Notes: generated by a model not told the origin, from the sequence alone. A stretch of DNA of 64,000 nucleotides from Pelomicrobium methylotrophicum (GCF_008014345.1 NZ_VPFL01000014.1:1-64000), one strand, 5' to 3'. Counted from the stretch's first letter, positions 1-9,810 are shown. Translations and numbers: made by a program.

Positions 1-116
1 TCCATCCCCTCCGCAGAGTCATCCACGGCGCCGGGCGCCGCAGGCCCCTCTATACCGAAGGCAACCGGCGCGGTGAACGACTCGGGTTCAGACCTCACGG
101 GGTGGGAGGCGTCCAT
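1..116 (-). CDS. 5' end of an unidentified gene, cut by the window edge
   Basis: An open frame runs off the left edge. Its ATG at 116-114 has a good Shine-Dalgarno site, AAGGAG, six bases upstream. The 38 visible codons begin MDASHPVRSEPESFTAPVAF and continue without a stop. The stretch is rich in Ala, Pro, Gly and acidic residues, and I see no signal peptide or domain in it. It is divergent from cysS. The strong ribosome binding site is the main reason to call it a gene. The function cannot be told from this fragment. Confidence 0.5.
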   Translation of the reverse strand, partial: MDASHPVRSEPESFTAPVAFGIEGPAAPGAVDDSAEGM

Positions 117-563
117 TCAATTCTCCTTATCGTTGCAAAAACCACGGGGCCGCTGGGGACGCGGGGCGCGCCCGGTGGCGGTCATGATACTCGGCATCGC
201 CGGCGCAACCCGGTGCCGTCGTGGTTGTCCTTCCACCCACCGACGGGGAAGCGGGACACCGTTTGGGACGCCTTTTCCGGCCAGGGCTCGACGGGGAGGT
301 GCCCGGGTTGGTGGGCAAGCGGAGCGTTGTCGGCCGCCGCAACGGCGACAAGCCCGAGGAGCCCACACGCGAGCCCGCGTCAGGCAGGGCGGCAGCGGAA
401 CGCCGATGGCCCTGTGATATACTTTTCCTTTCTTCGTCCGGCGGTTACATCCTGATCCGGAATTCTATATCATGCGCTTCCTCTAAGATAGCGTGCGCGC
501 CATGGAAACGCCGACGGCGAGCGACCCGTGGCCGGCTAATATCGAGACTGAGGACAGGACGGG
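117..563. other. Divergent intergenic region before cysS
   Basis: This 447-bp stretch lies between the leftward partial gene and cysS. The open frames in it overlap each other on both strands and resemble no protein I know. I see no RNA gene and no clear terminator. Weak -10-like hexamers (TATACT at 418-423 and TATATC near 465) have no convincing -35 partner. It probably holds the two divergent promoters, but I cannot place them. Confidence 0.4.
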
Positions 564-1940
564 ATGCTGAAAATCTATAACACCCTCACCCGCGAAAAGC
601 AGCGTTTCGTGCCCATCACGCCGGGCAAGGTGCGCATGTACGTCTGCGGCATGACCGTGTACGACTATTGTCATCTCGGTCACGCGCGGGTGATGGTGGT
701 GTTCGACATGGTGGTGAAGTGGCTGCGCGCGAGCGGCTACGATGTTACTTACGTGCGCAACATCACCGACATCGACGACAAGATCATCAACCGGGCGCGG
801 GAGAACGACGAACCCGTGGAGCAGCTCACCGAGCGCTTCATCCGGGCGATGCACGAGGACGCCGACCGGCTCGGGATTGAGCGGCCAACCCACGAGCCGC
901 GGGCGACCCAGCACGTGGAATACATGCTGCGCATGATCCGCGTCCTTTTGGACAAAGGGCTGGCATACCAGGCTCCCAATGGCGACATCTACTACGCGGT
1001 GCGCAAGTTTCCGGGCTACGGCAAGCTCTCCGGAAAATCCCTGGAAGATTTGCGGGCGGGCAGCCGCGTGGAGGTGGACCCCCACAAGCAGGACCCCCTC
1101 GACTTTGTGCTCTGGAAGGCTGCCAAGCCCGGTGAGCCCCAATGGCCGTCGTGCTGGGGGGCGGGACGGCCCGGATGGCACATCGAGTGCTCGGTGATGA
1201 GCGAGTACTACCTGGGGGAGCATTTTGACATCCACGGCGGCGGGCAGGACCTGCAGTTCCCCCATCACGAGAACGAAATCGCCCAATCCGAGGGCGCCCA
1301 TGGGCACCCGTTTGTGAACTACTGGATGCACAACGGCTTCGTGCGCGTGGACAACGAGAAGATGTCCAAGTCACTGGGCAACTTCTTCACTGTGCGCGAG
1401 GTGCTGGAAAAATTCCAGCCCGAGGTGGTGCGGTTTTTCATCCTGCGCGCCCACTACAGAAGCCCCCTCAACTATTCCGACCAGCACTTGCACGACGCCC
1501 GTGCGGCTCTCACGCGGCTCTACACTGCACTGAAGGATGTGGGGGCGACGGTGGACGGCGTTGACTGGAACGATCCGCGGGCCCAGCGCTTCCGTGCCGC
1601 GATGGACGACGATTTCGGCACGCCCGAAGCGATCGCGGTGCTGTTCGAGATTGCGAACGAGCTCAACCGCACCCGCTCGCCCCGGGATGCAGCGCTGCTC
1701 AAGGGCCTGGGCGGCGTCCTCGGGCTGCTGCAGCAGGATCCGGTGGAGTTCCTGCGGGGCGCGCCGGCCCAGGCAGGCGACGTCTATCCGGTCGAGCGCA
1801 TCGAGCAGCTCATCGCTGCCCGGGCGGATGCGCGCAAGGCGCGCAAGTTTGCGGAAGCCGACCGCATCCGCGAAGAGCTGGCCGCCGCGGGCATTGTCCT
1901 GGAAGACACGCCCAGTGGGACCCTATGGCGCCGCGCCTGA
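564..1940 (+). CDS. cysS: Cysteinyl-tRNA synthetase
   Basis: This class I aminoacyl-tRNA synthetase (458 aa, normal length) charges tRNA-Cys in the cytosol. The HIGH signature is HLGH at residues 37-40, and the KMSKS loop appears intact in [11 protein letters not shown]. The zinc site that selects cysteine is represented by C28 in [10 protein letters not shown], the cysteine of HIECSVMS and the FPHHENE motif. The C-terminus has the usual helical anticodon-binding region. The ATG at 564 follows a purine-rich GAGGACAGGACGGG stretch and gives the family N-terminus [12 protein letters not shown]. No disruption is seen. Confidence 0.97.
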   Translation: MLKIYNTLTREKQRFVPITPGKVRMYVCGMTVYDYCHLGHARVMVVFDMVVKWLRASGYDVTYVRNITDIDDKIINRARENDEPVEQLTERFIRAMHEDADRLGIERPTHEPRATQHVEYMLRMIRVLLDKGLAYQAPNGDIYYAVRKFPGYGKLSGKSLEDLRAGSRVEVDPHKQDPLDFVLWKAAKPGEPQWPSCWGAGRPGWHIECSVMSEYYLGEHFDIHGGGQDLQFPHHENEIAQSEGAHGHPFVNYWMHNGFVRVDNEKMSKSLGNFFTVREVLEKFQPEVVRFFILRAHYRSPLNYSDQHLHDARAALTRLYTALKDVGATVDGVDWNDPRAQRFRAAMDDDFGTPEAIAVLFEIANELNRTRSPRDAALLKGLGGVLGLLQQDPVEFLRGAPAQAGDVYPVERIEQLIAARADARKARKFAEADRIREELAAAGIVLEDTPSGTLWRRA

Positions 1941-1997
1941 GCCTCGGCTGGCCGTCGCGCCAGCGACAAGAGGCCGGCGAATGAGGACTTGAGAGGA

Positions 1998-2414
1998 ATG
2001 TCGCGCCAAGACCTCCTCGTGCTGATGGTCGTGGTGGGGCTGGCCGTCACCGGTTACCTGACCTTGGTGGTGGCGCCGTCGCGTCGATCCGAGCGGGAAA
2101 AGGCCTCGCGGCCGCTGCTCCAGCACCGCTGTCCCCTGCGGGCGGGATGGGGCCCGTTTTTTTATTTGGGCGGGTTCGGTCGGGTGGCGCTCTACGACGA
2201 CTTCCTGGTGGCGATCTATTTGCTGCGCAGCGAGCTGGATTACCGGGATATCGAGCGCGTCGAGCTCAGGCGCCAGCTCCTGCGCAGGGGGCTGTATTTC
2301 TATCCGCGGGCCGGCAAGGGACCTCGGTACGTGGCGGTGTTTCCGCACGACCCGGCCCCGATGGTGGCCATCCTGCAGGCCAAAGGGCTGCGCATCGAAG
2401 GCCTGACCGCTTGA
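1998..2414 (+). CDS. Small membrane-anchored protein of unknown function
   Basis: This is a 138-aa protein just downstream of cysS on the same strand. One hydrophobic segment lies near the N-terminus (about residues 6-27, LLVLMVVVGLAVTGYLTLVV). A soluble part of about 110 residues follows, with alternating basic and hydrophobic stretches. The soluble part loosely recalls small PH-like membrane proteins, but no family is claimed. I chose ATG 1998, with GAGGA ten bases upstream. A TTG at 1989 in the same frame would add three residues. Co-transcription with cysS is likely from the 57-bp gap, but nothing ties the functions together. Confidence 0.7.
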   Translation: MSRQDLLVLMVVVGLAVTGYLTLVVAPSRRSEREKASRPLLQHRCPLRAGWGPFFYLGGFGRVALYDDFLVAIYLLRSELDYRDIERVELRRQLLRRGLYFYPRAGKGPRYVAVFPHDPAPMVAILQAKGLRIEGLTA

Positions 2415-2560
2415 ACGCCGCGACCCCGGCGTGTGAGGGTAGCGTCGGAAGCCTCCTCCCACACGGGGCGCAGCTTTCTTCAGCAACGTCCGGACGAACG
2501 ACAAGCTTGGTGCGCCTGGTCGGCGCCTGCAGCACCGGCTCGGCGCAGGATGGGGTTGTC

Positions 2561-4105
2561 TCAGGCCCGTCGTTGCGGGCCAGGGCGTCCGCTTTCCACG
2601 ACGAACTCGGCCAGGGTACGGATCGCGCTTTCCGGGTTCGTCGCATCGCGCAGGGCGCGGAGCCGCGCGACGGCTCGCTGGGGCTCGAGTTCTATGGTGG
2701 TGTAGCCGCGGAAACGGCCGTCGGCGAGCTTTAGGTGCGGGTTGTCCGACAGGATCTCCTCGATCCGGCGCTGGGAAAAGCCGCGGGAGCTGATGGAGGT
2801 GGTGACAAACTCGCTGGCCACGGGGGGAGAGCGCGGGTCGTCGAAGTCCAGCTTGAGGTCGCTGACCCCGAAAGCGTGGAGGTCGCCGCTCAGGACCACG
2901 GGATTGGATACGCGGCGGGCGACCAACGCCTCCAGCAGCCGCCGCCGCGCCGCGGGGTAGCCGTCCCAGCTGTCGGTCCAGAAAGCCTGACCGTCTCCTG
3001 GCCGCCGGTCCATCGAGGCCATCATGGTCTGCTGCGCGATCACATTCCACTGGGCCCGCGTGCGCTCGAAGCCCTCCGTGAGCCAGCGTTCCTGCGCCTT
3101 ACCCAGCATCGAACGTCCCGGCTCCAGCCGCTCCGGGCACTCCTGCACCGTCGCGCCGCCGCCGCGTCCAGGGCGCGGGCAGGGCTGGGGGTCGCGGTAC
3201 TGGCGTCCGTCCAGCACGAAGAACCGGGCGAGCCTGCCGAAGGCCGCCTGCGTGTAGAGCCGCATGGCCGGCCCCGAAGGGCGGGCGCCCGCCGGCAGCG
3301 GCATGTGCTCGTAGTAGGCCTGATAGGCCGCGGCCCGTCGCGCGAGGAAGGCCTCGCGTTCCTCCAGGTCCTGGCTGCGGTCGTTGGCGTAGTCGTTGTC
3401 CACTTCGTGGTCGTCCCAGGTGACGATCCAGGGAAAAGCCGCGTGGGCGGCCTGGAGCGCCGGGTCCAGCCGGTAGAGGGCGTAGCGGCGCCGGTAATCT
3501 TCCAGCGTGACCGCCTCGCCCGCTCCGTGGGAGCGCACCGTGTTGGCTGCCAGGCTGTATTCGTAGATGTAGTCTCCGACGTGCACGACGAGGTCTAGGG
3601 GTTCCGCCACCATGTGCCGGTAGGCGGCGTAGTAGCCGTGTTCGTAGTGCTGGCACGAGGCGAGCGCAAAGGCGAGACGGGGGAAAGGCGCGTCCGGGGC
3701 CGGTGCGGTGCGCGTGCGGCCGGGCGGGCTCACCGCCTCGCCCGTGCGGAAACGGTAGCTGTACCAGCGGTCGGGCTCGAGACCGCGCACCTCTATGTGG
3801 ACGGCATGGGCCAGCGCCGGCACGGCCACGGTCTCGCCCCGGCGCACCACGCGGGCGAACGCCTCATCGGCCGCCACCTCCCAAATCACGCGCACCGGGG
3901 CGGGGGGCATTCCGCCGTCCGGTGCCAAGGGCTCAGGCGCAAGCCGCGTCCACAGCACGAAGCCGTCGGGCCTCGGATAACCTGAAGCGACGCCCAGGGT
4001 GAAAGGATCCCGTCCGGCGGGGGCGGACGAAACAAGGCGCGAAGCGCACCCGGCCGCCGCCAGGGCGGCCAGCCCGAGGAGAAAGGAGCGGCGCGAGGAA
4101 TTCAT
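2561..4105 (-). CDS. phoD: PhoD-family alkaline phosphatase, Tat-exported lipoprotein
   Basis: This is a 514-aa metallophosphoesterase of the PhoD type, which removes phosphate from phosphodiesters or monoesters outside the cytoplasm. The N-terminus has a twin-arginine signal (SSRRSFLLG, residues 3-11) followed by a lipobox ending at C20 (LAAAGC), so it is probably a Tat-exported lipoprotein. Metal-site motifs are visible: the Asp in VVHVGDYIYEY (D178), TWDDHEVDNDY around 229-239, and LSGDLHAF near the C-terminal third. An N-terminal beta-rich PhoD domain precedes the catalytic domain. It stands alone on the minus strand. No Pho box was noticed in the 217 bp upstream, so phosphate control is unproven. 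Confidence 0.88.
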   Translation of the reverse strand: MNSSRRSFLLGLAALAAAGCASRLVSSAPAGRDPFTLGVASGYPRPDGFVLWTRLAPEPLAPDGGMPPAPVRVIWEVAADEAFARVVRRGETVAVPALAHAVHIEVRGLEPDRWYSYRFRTGEAVSPPGRTRTAPAPDAPFPRLAFALASCQHYEHGYYAAYRHMVAEPLDLVVHVGDYIYEYSLAANTVRSHGAGEAVTLEDYRRRYALYRLDPALQAAHAAFPWIVTWDDHEVDNDYANDRSQDLEEREAFLARRAAAYQAYYEHMPLPAGARPSGPAMRLYTQAAFGRLARFFVLDGRQYRDPQPCPRPGRGGGATVQECPERLEPGRSMLGKAQERWLTEGFERTRAQWNVIAQQTMMASMDRRPGDGQAFWTDSWDGYPAARRRLLEALVARRVSNPVVLSGDLHAFGVSDLKLDFDDPRSPPVASEFVTTSISSRGFSQRRIEEILSDNPHLKLADGRFRGYTTIELEPQRAVARLRALRDATNPESAIRTLAEFVVESGRPGPQRRA

Positions 4106-4322
4106 CTCGAGGGTTCATTCACGGTTAACGGCGAAAGTTTGATCATAGGATGGGCAGCCGACAGAGGCTAGGACAGCGCGGCCTGGATGGGCGTCGCCAG
4201 CGGGCGGCCGTGAAACGGCGCTCGAGCCCCATGCAGCCGCCCGCCACGGCAGCGCCGGGCAGATGCCCATCGGGCGGCTGGGTTCCTGGACATCCTCCCG
4301 CGGCCGGGTCACTCCAGCCGAC

Positions 4323-4943
4323 CTACGTGAGGGGGTGGTCCACGATCTTGCTGAACGCCGGCCGCTCCCTGAGCCGCTGATACCAGGCTTCCAGGTTTGG
4401 CGCGGCAGGCCGTTCGACCGGAAGATTGAACCAGCGCTGGGCGGCCACGCCTAAAGCGATGTCGCCCATGGTGAAGGCGTCGCCGGCCACGTACTGGCGC
4501 CCGGCGAGCGCCTGATCGAGGATCGCGAAGGCTTCCCTGGTCTTCTGGTAGGCTGTCTCGATTTCTTGCGCGTTGCGCTTCTCCGGCGGGGTCCGGATGA
4601 GTCCCCAAAACACGGGGCGAAGCCGCGTCCACAGCGTGGAGACCTGCCAGTCCATCCACTTGTCCGAGTCGGCGCGCACGGCCGGGTCGGTGGGCCACAG
4701 GCTGCCGGCGCCGTACCTGGCAGCCAAGTAGCGCACGATGGCGTTCGACTCCCACAGCACCAGGTTGCCGTCTTCGAGCGTGGGCACGAGCCCGTTGGGA
4801 TTGAGCTTGCGGTACTCGGCAGTGTTGACCACGCCGTACTCCATGCCGGCATCGATGCGCTGATAGGGCAGGCCGAGCTCTTCGGCGCACCACAGCACCT
4901 TCTGCACGTTGATGGAATTGGCGCGGCCCCAGATCTTCAGCAT
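4323..4943 (-). CDS. Glutathione S-transferase family protein
   Basis: This 206-aa protein has an N-terminal thioredoxin-like domain (about residues 1-78) and an all-helical C-terminal domain (about 85-200). The N-domain shows the GST pattern SINVQKVLWCAEELGLPY and the glutathione-binding segment NPNGLVPTLEDGNLVLWES, with the cis-Pro and the ES pair. It would conjugate or reduce substrates with glutathione in the cytosol. The substrate cannot be told. The ATG has AAGGAG seven bases upstream. It is a single-gene unit between phoD and dnaJ. Confidence 0.88.
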   Translation of the reverse strand: MLKIWGRANSINVQKVLWCAEELGLPYQRIDAGMEYGVVNTAEYRKLNPNGLVPTLEDGNLVLWESNAIVRYLAARYGAGSLWPTDPAVRADSDKWMDWQVSTLWTRLRPVFWGLIRTPPEKRNAQEIETAYQKTREAFAILDQALAGRQYVAGDAFTMGDIALGVAAQRWFNLPVERPAAPNLEAWYQRLRERPAFSKIVDHPLT

Positions 4944-5107
4944 GAAAATTCTCCTTGCTTGATGGCGGGCCTCATGGCGGTCGTCAGGCCCGGCCGGTGG
5001 TCAGGGGGATTGTATCCTGCCCTCTCCGGTGGCGGAACGAGCGCTTTGACGTGGGTTGCGCGTTAGGGTGGTGGGCCTGCGTCCGAAAGGGCGGCGAAGA
5101 AGGGATT

Positions 5108-6235
5108 CTAGGACTGGAAGAATTCCCGCACTTTTTCCATCCAGCTCTTGTGTCGGGGATTGTGGCGTTCTCCGCCTTCGCGGGACAGCCGCTCGAACTC
5201 CTCCAGCAATTCCTTTTGCCGGGGGGTCAGATTGACCGGCGTCTCCACCACGACGCGGACCAGGAGGTCGCCGACAGCGTTCGATCGCAGCGCCTTGATT
5301 CCTTTGCCGCGGAGCCGGAACACCTTGCCCGACTGGGTCTCCGGCGGGATCCGGATTTTGGCCGCTCCCTCGAGCGTGGGAATCTCGATTTCGCCTCCTA
5401 GCGCAGCCGTGGCGAAACTGATGGGCATCTCGCAGTGCAGATCGTTGCCCTCCCGCGTGAACACCGGGTGCGGCGCGATATGGATGACGACGTAGAGGTC
5501 CCCCGGCGGCCCGCCCGAAAGGCCCGCTTCACCCTCGCCGGAGAGACGAATGCGGTCCCCGTCGTCCACCCCCGGCGGGATTTTCACCGACAGGGTTTTG
5601 TGCTTCTTGACGCGCCCGCTGCCACCGCAGTCGCCACAGGGGTTCGGGATGTGCTTGCCCGTTCCATGGCAGGTGGGGCAGGTCTGCTGGATTGAGAAGA
5701 AACCCTGTTGCATGCGCACCTGCCCGTGGCCGCGGCACGTGGGACAGGTGACCGGGCTGCTTCCTGGACGGGCTCCCGAGCCGTGGCAGGCCTCGCAGGT
5801 GGCGAGCGTGGGCACCCGGATCTTGGTCTCCGTTCCGCGCGCCGCCTGCTCCAGGGTGATCTCCAAGTTATAGCGCAGGTCCGCGCCGCGGTACATGGAC
5901 GCGCGACTGCGCCCGCCGGTGCCGAAGATGTCGCCGAAGATATCGCCGAAGGCGTCGGCGAAGCTCCCGAAGCCGCCGAATCCGGCGCTGGTTCCGGCGC
6001 CCACGGTTGGATCCACACCGGCGTGACCGAACTGGTCGTAGGCGGCCCGCTTGCCCGGGTCCGAGAGGACCTCGAACGCCTCTTTGACCTCCTTGAAGTG
6101 TTCCTCGGCCTTGGGGTTGTCCGGGTTGCGGTCCGGGTGGTACTTCATGGCGAGGCGCCGGTACGCCTTCTTGATCTCATCGTCGGAGGCGTCCCGGTTG
6201 ACACCCAGCACCTCGTAGTAATCGCGTTTGGCCAT
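5108..6235 (-). CDS. dnaJ: Chaperone DnaJ (Hsp40)
   Basis: This 375-aa type I J-protein delivers unfolded clients to DnaK and stimulates its ATPase. The J domain covers residues 1-70, with HPD at 33-35. A Gly/Phe-rich linker follows ([14 protein letters not shown]). The zinc domain has four CxxCxGxG repeats: [24 protein letters not shown] and CGDCGGSG. The C-terminal client-binding domains complete the normal length. It lies downstream of dnaK on the same strand, separated by about 100 bp that hold a hairpin repeat. No strong Shine-Dalgarno is seen at the ATG, but the family N-terminus [11 protein letters not shown] fixes the start. Confidence 0.97.
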   Translation of the reverse strand: MAKRDYYEVLGVNRDASDDEIKKAYRRLAMKYHPDRNPDNPKAEEHFKEVKEAFEVLSDPGKRAAYDQFGHAGVDPTVGAGTSAGFGGFGSFADAFGDIFGDIFGTGGRSRASMYRGADLRYNLEITLEQAARGTETKIRVPTLATCEACHGSGARPGSSPVTCPTCRGHGQVRMQQGFFSIQQTCPTCHGTGKHIPNPCGDCGGSGRVKKHKTLSVKIPPGVDDGDRIRLSGEGEAGLSGGPPGDLYVVIHIAPHPVFTREGNDLHCEMPISFATAALGGEIEIPTLEGAAKIRIPPETQSGKVFRLRGKGIKALRSNAVGDLLVRVVVETPVNLTPRQKELLEEFERLSREGGERHNPRHKSWMEKVREFFQS

Positions 6236-6269
6236 CTCGTCGCAGGCCGCAGAACATACAAGACACGGA

Positions 6270-6317
6270 GGCGCAGAGTATACGCTGAGAAGCTTCTATT
6301 CTCAGCGCCTCTGCGCC
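6270..6317. repeat. Imperfect hairpin repeat between dnaK and dnaJ
   Basis: GGCGCAGAG (6270-6278) and CGCTGAGAA (6283-6291) pair with TTCTCAGCG (6299-6307) and CTCTGCGCC (6309-6317). This gives 18 base pairs broken by one asymmetric internal loop and closed by a 7-nt loop. No T-run follows, so it is not a typical terminator. The wording (ACACGGAGGCGCAGAG) resembles short intergenic repeats found dispersed in many bacterial genomes. In the mRNA it could separate dnaK and dnaJ transcript stability. Confidence 0.7.
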
Positions 6318-6335
6318 TTGGGATTCAATGCGGCG

Positions 6336-8264
6336 TTATTTCTTGTCCTTGACTTCCTCGAACTCCGCGTCGACTACGTCGGAATCCTGTTTCTTGCCAC
6401 CGCTGCCGGCCGCAGACGCCCCGGCCCCCGCCGTGCTCGTGGCCTGTCCGGCGGTATACATCTTTTCCGCCAGCTTGTGGGCCGCCTCCGCCAACGCCTG
6501 GGCCTTGGCGTCGATCTCCGCCTTGTCGTTGCCCTTGATCGCGGTCTCCGCGGCGGCGATCGCCGCCTCGATCTTGGACTTCTCGTCCGCCGAGAGCTTG
6601 TCGCCGTATTCCTTGATGCTCTTGCGCACCGAGTGGATCAGCGCATCCGCCTGATTGCGGGCGCTGACCAGCTCGAACTGCTTGTGGTCCTCGGCCGCGT
6701 GTAGCTCGGCATCCTTGATCATGCGCTGGATCTCTTCCTCGGTGAGGCCGGATCCGGCCTGGATCCGGATCTTCGCTTCCTTGCCGGTTGCCTTGTCCTT
6801 CGCAGTGACATGCAGGATGCCATTGGCATCGATGTCGAAGGTCACCTCGATTTGCGGCACGCCGCGCGGTGCCGGCGGGATGCCTTCCAGGTTGAACTGG
6901 CCAAGGCTCTTGTTCCCTGCCGCCATTTCGCGTTCGCCTTGCAGCACGTGGATGGTCACCGCCGTCTGGTTGTCCTCGGCGGTGGAGAAGACCTGCGTTG
7001 CCCGCGTCGGAATGGTGGTGTTCTTCGGGATCAGCTTGGTGAACACCCCGCCCAGCGTTTCGATCCCCAAGCTAAGCGGTGTGACATCGAGCAGCAGTAC
7101 GTCCTTCACCTCGCCCTGGAGCACCGCCGCCTGGATCGCCGCGCCGATGGCCACGGCCTCATCCGGGTTCACGTCCTTGCGCGGCTCGCGCCCGAAGATC
7201 TCGCGCACTTTCTCCTGGACTTTCGGCATCCGGGTCTGGCCGCCCACCAGAATCACGTCGTCGAGATCGGACGGCTTGACGCCCGCATCCTTCATGGCGA
7301 TCAAGCAGGGCTCCACCGTCCGCTCGATCAGGTCCTCCACCAAGCTTTCGAGCTTCGCGCGCGTGATCTTCACCACCAGGTGCTTCGGCCCGGAGGCATC
7401 CGCCGTGATGTAGGGGAGGTTGACTTCCGTCTGCTGCGCGGAGGACAGCTCGATCTTGGCCTTCTCCGCCGCGTCCTTCAGGCGCTGCAGCGCCAGCACG
7501 TCCTTGCGCAGGTCGATGCCGTGCTCTTTCTTGAACTCCTCGGCCAGGTAGTCGATGATCCGTTGATCGAAATCCTCGCCGCCCAGGAAGGTGTCACCGT
7601 TGGTGGAGAGCACCTCAAACTGGTGCTCCTTGTCCACCTCGGCGATTTCGATGATGGAGATGTCGAAAGTCCCGCCGCCCAGGTCATAGACCGCGATCTT
7701 GCGATCGCCTTCCTTCTTGTCCATTCCGAAGGCGAGTGCCGCCGCGGTGGGCTCGTTGATGATGCGTTTCACCTCGAGCCCGGCGATGCGCCCCGCGTCC
7801 TTGGTGGCCTGGCGCTGGGAATCGTTGAAGTAGGCGGGCACCGTGATGACGGCCTCGGTGACGGGCTCGCCCAGGTAGTCCTCGGCGGTCTTCTTCATCT
7901 TTTTCAGCACTTCCGCCGACACCTGGGGCGGGGCCAGCTTCTTGCCCTTGACTTCGATCCAGGCGTCGCCGTTGTCCGCCCTGACGATCTTGTAGGGCAC
8001 CATCTTGATGTCCTTCTGCACCATCTCTTCGTCGAAACGGCGCCCGATGAGGCGTTTGACCGCGAAGAGGGTGTTCTGGGCGTTGGTGATCTGCTGCCGC
8101 TTGGCGGGGGCGCCCACCAGAATCTCGCCATCGTCGGTGTAGGCGACAACCGACGGGGTCGTGCGCGAGCCCTCGGCGTTCTCGATCACCTTGACCTTGC
8201 CGTTTTCCATCACGGCCACGCACGAGTTGGTCGTCCCCAGGTCGATGCCGACAATCTTGCCCAT
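6336..8264 (-). CDS. dnaK: Chaperone DnaK (Hsp70)
   Basis: This is a 642-aa Hsp70. The ATPase domain starts with [18 protein letters not shown] and has the phosphate and adenosine motifs [13 protein letters not shown] and [22 protein letters not shown] linker leads to the substrate domain, and the tail EFEEVKDKK is the usual acidic DnaK end. I chose the ATG at 8264, which has AGAGGA eight bases upstream and gives the family N-terminus. The frame stays open 19 codons further up, but that part is not DnaK-like. It sits in the order grpE-dnaK-dnaJ, 67 bp after grpE. Confidence 0.98.
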   Translation of the reverse strand: MGKIVGIDLGTTNSCVAVMENGKVKVIENAEGSRTTPSVVAYTDDGEILVGAPAKRQQITNAQNTLFAVKRLIGRRFDEEMVQKDIKMVPYKIVRADNGDAWIEVKGKKLAPPQVSAEVLKKMKKTAEDYLGEPVTEAVITVPAYFNDSQRQATKDAGRIAGLEVKRIINEPTAAALAFGMDKKEGDRKIAVYDLGGGTFDISIIEIAEVDKEHQFEVLSTNGDTFLGGEDFDQRIIDYLAEEFKKEHGIDLRKDVLALQRLKDAAEKAKIELSSAQQTEVNLPYITADASGPKHLVVKITRAKLESLVEDLIERTVEPCLIAMKDAGVKPSDLDDVILVGGQTRMPKVQEKVREIFGREPRKDVNPDEAVAIGAAIQAAVLQGEVKDVLLLDVTPLSLGIETLGGVFTKLIPKNTTIPTRATQVFSTAEDNQTAVTIHVLQGEREMAAGNKSLGQFNLEGIPPAPRGVPQIEVTFDIDANGILHVTAKDKATGKEAKIRIQAGSGLTEEEIQRMIKDAELHAAEDHKQFELVSARNQADALIHSVRKSIKEYGDKLSADEKSKIEAAIAAAETAIKGNDKAEIDAKAQALAEAAHKLAEKMYTAGQATSTAGAGASAAGSGGKKQDSDVVDAEFEEVKDKK

Positions 8265-8331
8265 AGTGTTTTCCTCTTTGAAAAGCTTGGATTTTTCCGT
8301 GACGGGTAAATGCGGGCACAAGCCCGGTATT

Positions 8332-8949
8332 TCAAGCCTGGCTCTTGGCTTTAGAGACGACCACCAACGCCGGGCGGATCACCCGGTCATGCAGCAGGTA
8401 GCCCTTCTGCATCACCTGCATCACCATGCCGGGGGGGCCATCGGATTCCACGGTGGTCATGGCCTGGTGGCGGTGAGGGTCGAACTTTTCCCCTTGGGGA
8501 TTGATTTCGCGGATGCCGAATTTCTCGAACACCTGGGTGAGCAGCTTGAGCGTCAGGGTCACCCCTTCGCGCAACTGCTCGAGCGAGGCGTTTTCCACCG
8601 TCAGGGTGGTTTCCAGACTGTCCTTGACGGGGAGCAACTGGGTGGAGAAGCTCTCCACCGCGTACTTGTGGGCGCTGGCGACTTCAGCCTCGGCGCGCTT
8701 GCGGATGTTGTCGGCCTCGGCCTTCGCCCGCAGCCAGGCGTCGTAGTGCTCCTGGGCAGCGAGCTCGGCTTTCCTCAGCATTTCCTCCAGGCTCGGGATG
8801 ACATCCACTTGCGAAGCCCCTTCGGCGGCCGTGTCGGCCTGACCGGCAGAGGCCTCGGCGACTGGAGCGCCGGATGGGGTTGCCGACGACAGCGGGGGCT
8901 CTGTGGACTGCGCCGGCGTTTGGGCTTTGTCCTGCTCGATCTCTTGCAT
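8332..8949 (-). CDS. grpE: Nucleotide exchange factor GrpE
   Basis: This 205-aa cofactor releases ADP from DnaK. An acidic, disordered N-terminal part of about 55 residues precedes a long helix (about 60-125, with [17 protein letters not shown]). The C-terminal beta part carries the family signature region [16 protein letters not shown] and ends with [10 protein letters not shown]-like sequence. The start is the ATG at 8949 with GGAGG nine bases upstream. A GTG six bases further up is too close to that site. It is the first gene of the grpE-dnaK-dnaJ set, downstream of a possible heat-shock promoter. Confidence 0.95.
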   Translation of the reverse strand: MQEIEQDKAQTPAQSTEPPLSSATPSGAPVAEASAGQADTAAEGASQVDVIPSLEEMLRKAELAAQEHYDAWLRAKAEADNIRKRAEAEVASAHKYAVESFSTQLLPVKDSLETTLTVENASLEQLREGVTLTLKLLTQVFEKFGIREINPQGEKFDPHRHQAMTTVESDGPPGMVMQVMQKGYLLHDRVIRPALVVVSKAKSQA

Positions 8950-8980
8950 AGACACAAACCTCCTTGTTGATTTTGAAGTG

Positions 8981-9008
8981 TATTGCGACAGGTACGGGGG
9001 ATTTCAAG
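8981..9008 (-). promoter_or_regulatory. Candidate sigma-32 promoter of grpE
   Basis: On the minus strand CCCCTTGAAA (CTTGAAA at 9008-9002) matches the sigma-32 -35 element well. About 14 nt downstream the sequence TCGCAATA (8988-8981) is only a weak match to the CCCCATNT -10 element. The distance to the grpE ATG (about 30 nt from the -10) is reasonable. No CIRCE element (TTAGCACTC inverted repeat) is present here, although hrcA is in the window. Confidence 0.35.
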
Positions 9009-9033
9009 GGGCCAGAGGGATTTTTCTGAGTTT

Positions 9034-9049
9034 ATTAGAACATGCTAAT
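9034..9049. promoter_or_regulatory. Short dyad upstream of the hemerythrin gene
   Basis: ATTAG-AACATG-CTAAT is a perfect 5+6+5 inverted repeat ending 11 bp before the GTG start of the DUF2249-hemerythrin gene. It overlaps a possible -10 (TAATAT at 9046-9051). It also lies in the shared upstream region of grpE. It could be an operator. The regulator is unknown, and it does not match the FNR (TTGAT-N4-ATCAA) pattern. Confidence 0.35.
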
Positions 9050-9060
9050 ATCTCACCATC

Positions 9061-9777
9061 GTGGAGCAGCCCAAAGTCATTGATTTGCGGCAGGAGCCGG
9101 CAAGCCGGGTGCGCTCGGCGGCCTTCTACGCCCTTCGTGACCTGCGGAGGGGCGAGCGCGTGACGCTGCTCACGGCGGAGGAACCGACCCTGATCCTAGA
9201 AGCGGTGAACCTGCAGCTGCGGGGTCACTTGGCATGGACGGCCTTTCCCGAAGCCGGTGCCTGGCGCGCCGAAGTGGGCTTACGGGCCGATGTGCCACCC
9301 CGCGACGTGATCGATCTCCTTGCCCGGCACCACGCCTGGCTCGACGGGCTCTTCGCCCGGGCGCTGCAGCTCGTGAACGCCGGTGCGGTGGATCAGGCGG
9401 CCCCGCTGTTCGCTTGCTTTTCGGCCGGGTTGCGCGCCCATATCGCCGTCGAGGATGGAGTCCTCGCGGAGCGGCTTCCCGTGCCCACCCAGCCGGCGGG
9501 CGACGACCCGCTGTCCATCATGCTGCGGGAACACCGGGAAATCCTGTCCCAGCTCGCGTTGCTCGAGCGCTGCCTGACCCCAGGGGCCCCCGAAGCGGCC
9601 GAAGCCGGCGCCTTCTTCGCCATTCTCTCGGGCACCTTGGCGAAGCACGAGCACCGCGAAGAAAACAATTTGTTTCCCCTGTGGAGCCGTGGCCTTGCGG
9701 ACTTGCCGCCGGAGGAGCGCCAGCGGCTCCTGGAGGACCTCCAGGGGCGGCTGCCCTTCGCAGACGGGTCTGGCTGA
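9061..9777 (+). CDS. DUF2249 domain plus hemerythrin HHE domain protein
   Basis: This 238-aa protein has two parts. Residues 1-80 resemble DUF2249 (VIDLRQEPASRVRSAAFYALRDL), a small domain often found in proteins of nitrogen-oxide and redox metabolism. Residues 85-230 are a hemerythrin-type four-helix bundle with the iron-ligand pattern HHAWLDGLF, HIAVEDGVL, LREHREIL and KHEHREENNLFPLW. Hemerythrin-like proteins bind O2 or NO at a di-iron site or act as iron-stress sensors. It probably works in the cytosol. The GTG start lacks an obvious Shine-Dalgarno. It is divergent from grpE and convergent with hemH. Confidence 0.85.
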   Translation: MEQPKVIDLRQEPASRVRSAAFYALRDLRRGERVTLLTAEEPTLILEAVNLQLRGHLAWTAFPEAGAWRAEVGLRADVPPRDVIDLLARHHAWLDGLFARALQLVNAGAVDQAAPLFACFSAGLRAHIAVEDGVLAERLPVPTQPAGDDPLSIMLREHREILSQLALLERCLTPGAPEAAEAGAFFAILSGTLAKHEHREENNLFPLWSRGLADLPPEERQRLLEDLQGRLPFADGSG

Positions 9778-9810
9778 CCGGTCCCCCCGTCAACCGCCTG
9801 CACGGCAGAG

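Noticed and set aside
502-573. 22-codon frame ending over the cysS ATG as a leader peptide
   Set aside because: It has no ribosome binding site or run of Cys codons, and such short frames arise often by chance in GC-rich DNA.
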